The notes beneath the pieces were generated by a model that was not told the origin of the DNA, made no database searches, and saw nothing but the letters and a program-made list of their open reading frames with translations. Below, one piece after another: positions 25,801 to 34,100 of a DNA stretch of 64,000 nt (positions within the stretch are counted from its first letter, which is position 1; each line of letters opens with the position of its first letter). The DNA lies in the NCBI GenBank assembly GCA_015061165.1, contig SUXC01000002.1, positions 124,001-188,000 of the forward strand, written 5' to 3'. A program made the position numbers and the translations under genes. The DNA comes from Bacteroidales bacterium (GTDB taxonomy: Bacteria > Bacteroidota > Bacteroidia > Bacteroidales > Paludibacteraceae).

Positions 25801-28800
25801 GGAGAATATCGGAGCATTAGACCTCGCTGCGGGTACCGACCATGTTATCACTCTGCCCTATGGCACTACGGAGGTACATTTCTCTATTGTCAAGCAATAC
25901 CCTGAGCAGTCTGTAACTATCATTAACGGCGGTGTATCCAAGCCCACCACCATCACCGTCAAAGCGGACGACCCCGCTAAGGCTGACAAGATCTATACCA
26001 TCACGCCTCAGCTCAATACGTATCCTGAGTATTCGCTGACGGGTGTCAAAGTGGATGGCACAGAGTTGGCTAATTTCGACCCGAATGTATTTACTTATAT
26101 TATCCCTGTAACCCAAAAACCTACTTTAGAGTATCTGCGTGCAGCAGATATTGAGGTTAATGAGATACAGGACAACGACCATTTCACGCAGGTGGAAGTG
26201 ACCGACCTTATCAACACCCGCTATTATACTTTCTACTATTACTACCAAAACGACATTATCCCTAACGGCGATTTCACTGAATATCGTACAGGTCTGAAGA
26301 ATACCAAGCACACTCAAATGCCTGTAGGTTGGTATGGTTATGCCGACAAGTACGAGGATTTCACAGCTTTCGCATGGAAAGTGGATAATCCGGGTAGAGA
26401 AATCTTCCAACATGCCGATGGCGTGTTAGGTATTAGTTGGGGATATTGGTCAGCCCTTATGGGTTCATCTCCATTGGTACTGACATTAGGTAGCACAGAC
26501 GGTTTCATATACAAAAACGCAGGTAACTCTTCGGCTACGTTCTCGGGTGGTATTCCTTTCCACAACACCCCTGATGCTGTGGACATTACGTATCAATTAG
26601 TAGATGATGAAGGACTTAAGTCCAAGTTCTCCTTTGTCTTTACCGACGACAAAGATAATGTAGAAACGGTAGATTATATTGCGTCAGAAGTTACTTCCGA
26701 TTTCATTACGCATCGCCAGCCATTATCCACTGCTGGCAAGGTTACTCAGTTGCTCAATATCAACATTGACGCCTCCAACGGATATTTGGCAGGAACGAAT
26801 GCGGGTGGTACTTTCAAGAACTACATTGACTATGGCCATGTGATTTATATTGACCGTATTGGTTTTGTCTATAGCAGTACGCTTACTGCCATCACTGCAA
26901 ATGATGTTCCTGCCACCCTCAACGGCAACGAGTTTACGGTCGCATTAGAGGATTCCGAAGTCGTATTGCCTACGCTATCCTTCACGGGCGAAGTGCCTGA
27001 CCAGCAGCAGATTGTATCTTGGTCTGACGACTGGACTGTATCGGGTGCCACGGCTACCCGCACGGCTACTATCACCAACTACGCAGAGGACGGCTCCAAT
27101 ACCGTTTATTCGCTCACCGTTACACGTCCTGTTTCTACTATCGACACTTGCTACTATAGTATCAACAATGCCGATTTGGAGGTAACTCAGGGTTCACCTT
27201 TCCAAACCATTACTGTGCAACGCGAGGCAACGCGCTATGCGATTACCGTACAAGCAGAAGACGGCTCTCAATCAACCTACTACGCAGATATTCAAGACTC
27301 TACCACTCCTTCCGAGCCAATCCATGAGGTCAGCGAGGCAGAGGCATTCGAGTATGCCCCTTCTTCCGCGGTACTGGATGGCGTTATGTTGGATAATGGT
27401 ATATTGGTGTATGAACCTACTTCACCTTTGGATACGGTTGTTGTCCAAGTAACCGATACTGCCTACCACCTCGATGTCTTTGGCGAGGCTGGCAGCAATC
27501 ATTACTGCGTGAACCGTCAGGCTTCTGACAATGCTTTGTTATCAGCCATTTATATAGACGGTACGCCACTTGCCGAGTTCTACGAATCCACGTTCACCTA
27601 CCAACTTACTGCGCCCAATTTGCCTGTTATCACGGCTGTTGCAGCCGAACCTAACGCATTGGTTCATACGGCGTTGTTCCAGCAGGACGACACACATTTT
27701 GTCGTGTTCATTCAGGTTACTGCCCCCAATGGTTATACCAAACAGGGCTACACTTTGGCTATCAATATCCGCACGCTGCGTTCTACGGCTTTGCTTAGCG
27801 ACATACGTGCCAACAATGTCAGCATTGATGGCTTCTCGCCTACCCTTTTCACCTACGGTATCTCGCTGCCTGCGGGTGCTGCCATGCCTACCTTCAAGGC
27901 TATCACTGCCGATGGAGCAACGGCTACGGCTACCACCACCGAGCAAGGTCGCCTCACCACCATCACCTATGAGGTCATTTCTGAGGACGGCAAGGAGGAT
28001 AACACCTATTATGTCGTAGTTGAGAAACAGCAATCCGATGTTTGCACCCTTGATGCTATCTATTTAGACGGACTCCCATTGGAGGGCTTCGATACTAATA
28101 CTTTCCAATACGACGTTGCTTTGCCAGCGGGTGCTACCCTTCCAGAGGTTACTGCCACTGCCAGCGCCCCTGCGGCTACTCTGCAAATCGCGGTGGATAC
28201 AGTTCGTTTGCATGCTACAATCACCGTAACGGCGGAGAATAAAGACCAAAAGACCTACTACATCTACTTCACGATTGCCAAGAGCACCGATGCCACACTT
28301 TCGGGCATCTTCACCGATGGCACACTCATTGCTAATTTCGACCCAATGACCCTCGACTATACAGTCAATGTGCCCTTTGGTGCTGCAATGCCTGTACTCA
28401 CTGCTACGGCTACTGCCCCCAATGCCCAAGTGGTCATTACGAAGGTAGATGCGTTGCACTACGATATTGTGGTTACTGCCGAGGACGGACAGACCACGCT
28501 CACCTATACTGTTACTTTTGTCCCTCTGCCATCCAGCAATAGCAACCTACTCAGTATTCTTATCAATGGCGAGTTATTAGAGGGCTTCACTCCTACTGAA
28601 TACGAATACACCCTCACCCTGCCTTATGATGCTCCGTTGCCAGAGGTAACATGGCAAGAGGCTGACTCACAACAGGTTGTAGTGGCTGTGTGGGAAGGAC
28701 AAACCTTCCGCCTCACCGTTACGGCGGGCGACGAGGTTACTGTCAGCGAATATACTATCACCTTCACCAACGAGTTGTCCAGCAACAACTACTTGCTTTC

Positions 28801-29644
28801 TATCGCCCTTCGTGGTGAACTCCTAACTACTTTCCACCGCGACACATTGGCATATACCCTTACCTACCCTATGGGCACTGACCCATCGGAACTTTTCACG
28901 GCGGAGGAAGTTGAGGCTGTGCCTGAAGACCCTAATGCCACAGTCATGGTGCAAGAGCAAGGCACCACACTCGTGATTATCGTTACCGCAGCCAACGGCG
29001 ATATCCGTGCTTATAGTATTGAGCAGATAATTACTCTCTCCAATGAGGCACGCTTGTCGATGATTTACCTTGACTCGGTGGCTATTAAGGACTTCGACCC
29101 TGATATTTACGAATATACTGTTCAACTCCCACAAGGTGCTATTCTTCCTGTGGTTACTGCTACACCTATGGACAGTTTGCATGCTACGGTAGAGTTGGGT
29201 ATGGAGCAGACCTTGGATGACGGCTCCAAACTCATTGAGATTGATGGTATTGCAGCAGATGGTACTATCTTGACTTATTCGGTATTTTTCACTTTTGCCA
29301 ATTGGTCTCCTACGGCGGAAGCGGTGGTTGGTGATTGTCTTTTCTTCCCTGTCAAGGGTTCACACAACACGTTCCGTGCGGTAACTATCTCTTTGGGTGT
29401 TAAGTGTGCTATTTATACGCTGACGGGTCGTTTAATCACTATGATGGATGTGCCTGTTTTGGATGTGAACTCCGTAGAAGTAGAGACCAACGCCAATGGC
29501 GAGCAGGTGATTAAGGAGGGTTCTGTGCCTAACGATGCTCTTGGTGCAGACTATGTATCCCCATCGGGCGAACCGTTTGTGTATATTTTCTATAACACCA
29601 ACACCAAGCGCATTGGTCGTGGTGGCAAGTACACTGCCCACTAA
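22856..29644 (+). CDS. Giant secreted protein of cadherin-like repeats with two PCMD-like domains
   Basis: This is a 2262-residue protein with a signal peptide (cut near YAQ). An N-terminal domain starting VPNPSFEDWSG resembles the PCMD carbohydrate-related family (residues about 25-270). About nine cadherin-like beta-sandwich repeats of about 85 residues follow (about 370-1130; pattern LxxIxxDGxxLxGFxPxxxxYxV...LPxGTTxLP, then a T-rich strand pair). A second PCMD-like block starting IPNGDFTEYRTG is at about 1135-1340, then about nine or ten more repeats to about 2150. The last 100 residues (CLFFPVKGSHNTF, IYTLTGRLI, YIFYNTNTKRIGRGG) resemble a type IX sorting domain of the B kind, with low certainty. 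The role is probably a long adhesive or polysaccharide-binding surface fibre. Confidence 0.82.
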   Translation: MKKFYFSLLLMLIGLMVNSTTIYAQQVPNPSFEDWSGEKFDGEIQPKDWYGSNISQAGINFNLTNREEGHTGSYSIMVKDTKVGALGITELSPGYFSLGRPWSWIKGLDTNTATAGTSGGITWAHRPDTMSVWIKRVGPNVDKEDFYLLYYAWSGTAKGDSYKAKDGSCASVSQTNEESDIRLALDANECGTAQKANQIAEGMWREKKQYGEWTNIRVPIYYFNDEVPTMMNIIFSASNYPNFRAKDGLYENNALYVDDIELIYSSKIDKLYIREREWKAFDPNSSEEQVYSVGKTTEIPSVFGVRGVGSLTNARDNTATFPGRKLTSDEFQIVQQGAIDGDPMIIQVSATDGSSTTTYKIKFVSAASNNARLADIQVNGTSISGFNAYLNTYNVQLPYGTTEVPIVSATAQDGGATVTITQPTSTTGTATIHVAAADGTTTNTYTLNFSVAELSDNTLEAIYIDGELVPGFTPTKNNYTISLPLGTTEAPLITWQSAYADGAQTIALVKNSLEEGAQITVSAPAAQNTRTYKLTYKIEASSYAYLAGISLDGQPIDGFTPEQTSYSITLPIGTTTLPSITWTQGDPYQTVTLTEGGVDGTTRIVVTAAAGNTVTYRLNFSTEKSTNNALQGIALDGTPLAGFHPDTLNYTLTLPAGTTTLPVVTYTPGDEHQTITVNTSVATRTIRIVVKAGDGSSRIYTLTFEIEKSANALLKMIYLDGDSLKNFAPDQLTYVVALEQEIIPDITVEQTPDQKVNITQPATFGTAHIVVQPEVGTSVEYTIIFMSSAEPTIPEFASDSFPLSSDISLAAIYINGELYQENPTPQTYTYDLPWRTEQVPSVVPVAGALGQTITVTSPGLNQTTTIHVVAEDGITTADYAIAFPVMKSSNTQLELIDIDGITLDFDPTVRDYTITLPYGTTTLPAITFTKAEVEQRVELTTNGLSIPATLKVTAEDGTEATYTLTFQLTYATFENTLQSIIVENIGALDLAAGTDHVITLPYGTTEVHFSIVKQYPEQSVTIINGGVSKPTTITVKADDPAKADKIYTITPQLNTYPEYSLTGVKVDGTELANFDPNVFTYIIPVTQKPTLEYLRAADIEVNEIQDNDHFTQVEVTDLINTRYYTFYYYYQNDIIPNGDFTEYRTGLKNTKHTQMPVGWYGYADKYEDFTAFAWKVDNPGREIFQHADGVLGISWGYWSALMGSSPLVLTLGSTDGFIYKNAGNSSATFSGGIPFHNTPDAVDITYQLVDDEGLKSKFSFVFTDDKDNVETVDYIASEVTSDFITHRQPLSTAGKVTQLLNINIDASNGYLAGTNAGGTFKNYIDYGHVIYIDRIGFVYSSTLTAITANDVPATLNGNEFTVALEDSEVVLPTLSFTGEVPDQQQIVSWSDDWTVSGATATRTATITNYAEDGSNTVYSLTVTRPVSTIDTCYYSINNADLEVTQGSPFQTITVQREATRYAITVQAEDGSQSTYYADIQDSTTPSEPIHEVSEAEAFEYAPSSAVLDGVMLDNGILVYEPTSPLDTVVVQVTDTAYHLDVFGEAGSNHYCVNRQASDNALLSAIYIDGTPLAEFYESTFTYQLTAPNLPVITAVAAEPNALVHTALFQQDDTHFVVFIQVTAPNGYTKQGYTLAINIRTLRSTALLSDIRANNVSIDGFSPTLFTYGISLPAGAAMPTFKAITADGATATATTTEQGRLTTITYEVISEDGKEDNTYYVVVEKQQSDVCTLDAIYLDGLPLEGFDTNTFQYDVALPAGATLPEVTATASAPAATLQIAVDTVRLHATITVTAENKDQKTYYIYFTIAKSTDATLSGIFTDGTLIANFDPMTLDYTVNVPFGAAMPVLTATATAPNAQVVITKVDALHYDIVVTAEDGQTTLTYTVTFVPLPSSNSNLLSILINGELLEGFTPTEYEYTLTLPYDAPLPEVTWQEADSQQVVVAVWEGQTFRLTVTAGDEVTVSEYTITFTNELSSNNYLLSIALRGELLTTFHRDTLAYTLTYPMGTDPSELFTAEEVEAVPEDPNATVMVQEQGTTLVIIVTAANGDIRAYSIEQIITLSNEARLSMIYLDSVAIKDFDPDIYEYTVQLPQGAILPVVTATPMDSLHATVELGMEQTLDDGSKLIEIDGIAADGTILTYSVFFTFANWSPTAEAVVGDCLFFPVKGSHNTFRAVTISLGVKCAIYTLTGRLITMMDVPVLDVNSVEVETNANGEQVIKEGSVPNDALGADYVSPSGEPFVYIFYNTNTKRIGRGGKYTAH

Positions 29645-29701
29645 TTATCCTGCCAATAACCACAGGCACTGCCACTCACAACGAGCATTGCCCTACTACT
29701 C

Positions 29702-29735
29702 ACAACAGCCACCTTTCCCGGTGGCTGTTGTTTTA
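29702..29735 (+). terminator. Terminator after the 2262-residue gene
   Basis: A 12-bp perfect stem ACAACAGCCACC / GGTGGCTGTTGT (29702-29713 and 29720-29731) with loop TTTCCC, followed by TTTT. Confidence 0.9.
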
Positions 29736-29902
29736 TTGTCTATAATTGTTTTTTATTGTTGAACCTAAATTGTTTTATTGTCGATAAATGTTCATATTTC
29801 TGGTTTAAATAGTTTAGATTTCTCGCCTCTGCGCGTAGGAGAATATATATCCTTTGTTTCCGTGCAGTTCCGTGCAATTCAGTGGTCTGCCCATACCCCT
29901 TA

Positions 29903-29927
29903 GCGCTCGCTGTGTTGTTGCGAGCGC
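29903..29927. repeat. Hairpin GCGCTCGC/GCGAGCGC, copy 1
   Basis: An 8-bp perfect stem at 29903-29910 and 29920-29927 with loop TGTGTTGTT, followed by a TTGTTG-rich tail. Copy 2 at 30025-30049 has CGTTCGC opposite GCGAGCG (a G.T wobble). Copy 3 at 30312-30336 is again perfect. Confidence 0.75.
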
Positions 29928-30465
29928 AATTGTTGTTGGTTAATGTTGTTGAGGTTGTTGTAATCATATATCTCCGTGTTTCCGTGCAGTTCCGTGCAAT
30001 TCAGTGGTATGCCCATACCCCTTAGCGTTCGCTGTGTTGTTGCGAGCGGCGGGGTCCCCGATGAGCCTCGTGGGCGAATGGGGTGCTTTGCAATTGTTGT
30101 TGATTTATGTTGTTTAGGTTGTTGTAATCATATATTTCCGTGTTTCCGTGCCCATCCGTGCTCATCCGTGGTTGGTATATCTCCCACTGAGAAACATCTT
30201 TCCGCGGTTATGGATTGACCACTGAACTCCACTGACCTTCACTGAACCAAGGATATATATTTCGTGTTTCCGTGCAAATCCGTGCTCGTCCGTGGTTGAT
30301 AATATCCCTTAGCGCTCGCTGTGTTGTTGCGAGCGCAAGTGTTGTTGGTTTATGTTGTTTAGGTTGTTGTAATCATATATCTCCGTGTTTCCGTGTCTAT
30401 CCGTGCTCGTCCGTGGTTCCGTGCCCATCCGTGCCCATCCGTGGTTGATAATATTCCCCCGTTTA

Positions 30466-30492
30466 GCGCCCAAGGGATATTGATTTGGGCGC
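30466..30492. repeat. Hairpin GCGCCCAA/TTGGGCGC with conserved 11-nt loop
   Basis: An 8-bp perfect stem (30466-30473, 30485-30492) encloses the loop GGGATATTGAT. The hairpin at 30826-30854 has a different stem but nearly the same loop. Confidence 0.75.
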
Positions 30493-30589
30493 AAGTTGTC
30501 GATATTGTCGTTAATTACATCTCCGTGTTTCCGTGCCCATCCGTGCTCGTCAGTGGTTGGTACACCTCCCCCCACGCTCCCCGTCGCCT

Positions 30590-30705
30590 TCGACACATTC
30601 CCGATACATACCCGATACATACCCGACACATACCCGATACATACGTATACCCCATGAATACCCCACGAATACCCTGCGTATACCCCATGAATACCCCACC
30701 CAAAA
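30590..30705. repeat. CCCGATACATA and ATACCCCATGA tandem tracts
   Basis: Five or six tandem words CCCGATACATA or CCGACACATA (30592-30646) run directly into four words ATACCCCATGA or ATACCCCACGA (30645-30705). No gene covers the tract. Confidence 0.75.
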
Positions 30706-30825
30706 GACCGCTATGAGAGAAGTGGAATTTTCTTCCCCTTTGGCTGTTCTGTGCACGGTGGTGGCTCGCCGTGTGTTCCACGCATCTGTTCGTATGGTTA
30801 GATAACTGTCATTCAGGTACCCTCA

Positions 30826-30854
30826 CCGCTCGCAGGACTATTGATTGCGAGCGG
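30826..30854. repeat. Hairpin CCGCTCGCA/TGCGAGCGG with conserved 11-nt loop
   Basis: A 9-bp perfect stem (30826-30834, 30846-30854) encloses the loop GGACTATTGAT. It differs from the hairpin at 30466 in most stem positions on both arms, yet keeps the pairing and the loop. Confidence 0.75.
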
Positions 30855-31027
30855 AATATTGTCTCTATTGTCGTTCTTCCTCTCCCCTTTGGCTGTTCCT
30901 TTGTTCGTGTAAAAAACTACTTTGCAGAATATACTATTTTGGTGCTGTATAATTCCATACAAAAAAGTATCAATTCTTTAGAAAAACATATCACACCTTA
31001 TTAATCGTACCCGCGCGCGTGATAAAA

Positions 31028-31059
31028 TTTGCACATTTCATATCTTTTTATTAATTTTG
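31028..31059 (+). promoter_or_regulatory. Promoter of the 1962-residue T9SS protein gene
   Basis: TTTG is at 31028-31031, then 20 nt, then TAATTTTG at 31052-31059. It shares most bases with the promoter at 22732-22763, including the GC-rich block CGCGCGCGTGA just upstream. Confidence 0.8.
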
Positions 31060-31156
31060 CACGGTTTTTTGGCTTTTGTTAAAGGCAAAACATTTGTCCA
31101 ATCTTAATAAAACGCACTTTTATATTAACAAACGACACAAATAGTATTTGAGTAAC

Positions 31157-34100
31157 ATGAAACAATTTTTACGCTATATCCTCACCCTCGTTGCCCTCAT
31201 CATGGCAACTGCTAACATTTGGGCACAAAACCCCAATTATCAAGGCGGCACCTGGTATTCGTTGTATGACATAGAGCAAAAAAATAATACAACTGTTGGA
31301 ACTACTTTTTGCGAAAAAGCAGTCTTTGCACCTGCAGAGAGCATGACCTTTGAGTATAAGAAATATTCTTGGGCAAGTATTAATGGTAAGTTACAAGTGC
31401 AAAATAATGTCAATGGCAATTCTTGGAGTGGTTCTAAAGGCGAAGTAAGTTATTCAAGTACAAGTTGGAATACATCTCAAACAATATCGTTAGATGCAAA
31501 TATTTCTCATATTCGCTATAGGCTGTCTTCAGGAACGGGTGCCTCTGTAAGGAATCACTTTGTAAAACTTAAAAAACACATCCTCCTCAACGACAACACC
31601 GCCAACGGTCAGACTTGGGGTGTTTCATCTATCACGCTAACAGACAATAGTCTTGCCACAGCAGAAGGGCAAACCTCATCGACTGCTTACACTATTCAGT
31701 TTCGCTCTTTCCTCGCTTCTGGAAATATTTCCATTGAAAGTAACAATCCCGAGTTCCATTTTGGCAAAGATGCAAACGGAAATCCTGTTACAAAAATATG
31801 GTTAGGAACCAAAGATAAGCTATGTGCTAGTCAATCATATACAGGTAATCCTGGCGACTATTGGCAAAGCAGGGATAATTTCAAAAGAGAGATATATTTT
31901 TCTCCATCCGTTAAGTACAACAAAAACAATCGTTCTACCACTATCACCATCTCTGATGGAACAAGCACTGCCTATATATACCTCTCTGCTCCTGTCATTC
32001 CAACTTACTTCTTCAAGGCAGCAGCATATTCTTCTCCTGCGGAAGGTGGTTCGGCTACTGCCACTTTCTCGAATGGACAAGACAACTGCTCAGTGATTGC
32101 AACCAATTATACAACCACAAGCATGTCTGATACCGTCACTTTTACTGCTACACCAAAAACGGCTGACGGTTATGTCTTCGAAGGATGGAAAACAGACCCT
32201 GCAAGTACCACTTTCCACAAACAAGGTGCAGACAAAACAACAATCAGAGAGACAATTACTTCTTCCGCGCTCAATCCCAACGGATTAGCTTCTCAATTGA
32301 CATTATACGCCATTTACTCCCGTCGCTATACAGCCAAAATCACAGGTAGCAATTATACCAACAAATTGGTGAATGACTCTTTGAAGGCTGACTATCAATT
32401 CATTAATACCCAAACGGCGATACCGACCAACTCAGAAGCAGATCCATTCTACTTTAAGATTGAACACAATTTCACGGGCAACGATACGCGCGAAGATAGT
32501 CCTCGCCCTGATGAGGTCATCGCATACGACCCTACTACAAATACGATTACTGCCCTCAACGAAGGTACTGCAACCATAACCTTCTATCAAAAGAACACCA
32601 GTTCGCACGAGCCTGTGACCGAATCCTTTACCGTGCAGGTCATCAAACACACCCCTAAATTTACTTGGAACACAGCCAACACTCCATACTACTACGGCAC
32701 ATCTATTCCAAACATATTCTCTACCACCAATACGGATATTGAGACCACTTTCGTATCCGATAACGAGGCTTTTGCACGCATAGAGAACAACACCCTTTAT
32801 ATCGCCAATGCCCGCGAGACGGCTACAATTACCGTTTCGCAACCAGAGAACTACAAATGGTACGGCAACACTGAGCAATATCCTATCACCCCCGTTAACG
32901 CCGACAACCATGTGCCTTTTAAGATTGACACGGAAGCACAATACAATACATTGAAGCACCATACCGAGTCGGGCTGCAAATGGTCAAATAATCGAGTAAA
33001 GTTTGAGCAAGGCGGTTTTAATTGGAATGACAACTATTATGACATCCATTTCGAAGGAATCCCCGATGTTGTGACATTCGATTACGATGCAGATTGGGCA
33101 GCAACAGAGATAGAATGGTACGTGCAAGAGAGTAATGATGGTATCAACTGGTCGGATAAATTAGGTCGCTCTACAAGTAATAGTGGTTCTGCTTCTGTCA
33201 CATTGCAGTCCTCCACCCGCTATTTGCGTTTCTGCTATTCAGGTAACCTCAACGGCTACATTAGTAACATAGATGTCACCGAACGCTTCCAATTCGAAGC
33301 TACCCCTACTGCCATTGACTTTGGCTCCAAGGGTATTACTTATGGTATGCAGCATGATACGGTCATTTTCCTGCACGCCAACGCAGGACGAATCACCAAA
33401 GCAGTCATCACGGGTGCCGACGCTAAATACTTCAACGTGACACCTGAACTGATTCCAGGTACAGGTCGCGATTGCTTTGGTAATGCCGCATTAGAGGTAA
33501 CCTTCGACAACTTGGGCGAAGACCGCGGTGCTACTCCTTACAACGCCACCCTCGTTATCTCTGATAATAGCGATAAGACCGAAGATATTCATATTCCACT
33601 GACAGGTATTCGTGATGGTAAATCCATTCCCAACATCATTTGGAATCCAAATGCCTTGCCTTATTACTTCAACACAACCATTGCTAATATCGCATACTCT
33701 ACCAATAGAGATGCCAACTGCCCGCTGACTTTCGCCACTACGGACAACACCATTGCAGAGGTCAAGAATGGCGACTTGCATATCTATAACAAAGGGCAAG
33801 AAGTCACTATCACCGTTACCCAACCAGGCAATGCAGATTTCATGCCAGCAACCGGGACCTTCACCTTCACACCTTGCGAACGCCCAAATCTCGAAGTTCC
33901 ATTCCGCGTATCACAAGCACTACACGCTAAGAGCGTACAACTTGGCACAAAAAGCGGTTGGTATCAAACGGATAATCAGATCCGAATTGCATCTACATCT
34001 TTTGGAGATGGATTTATATGGGGCGATGATCGTAAACGCGTACTGATAACTTTCGCGGGAACGCCAGACAAACTATATTTCGAATATAGTTCCTCTAATG

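Larger units (their letters stand above)
29843..30560. repeat. Array of CCGTG-word repeats and hairpins in a 1.5-kb gene-free region
   Basis: The 1512-bp gap between the two giant genes holds no convincing gene. From 29843 to 30560 it contains at least six blocks of CTCCGTGTTTCCGTGC plus CCATCCGTGCTCATCCGTGG or CAGTTCCGTGCAATTCAGTG. These alternate with hairpins such as GCGCTCGC/GCGAGCGC (29903, 30312) and TTGTTG-rich tails ending GTTGTTGTAATCATATAT. The blocks are similar but not identical, and spacing is irregular, so it is not a CRISPR array. Open frames across it are artefacts of the repeats. Confidence 0.85.

Noticed and set aside
29843..30560. A CRISPR-like array
   Set aside because: Repeats are degenerate, irregularly spaced, of mixed types, and there are no unique spacers of equal length or cas genes.
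30515..30805. Several overlapping short frames of 68-107 codons on both strands
   Set aside because: They arise from the 11-bp tandem tracts (the length is not a multiple of three, so all frames stay open) and have no start context.
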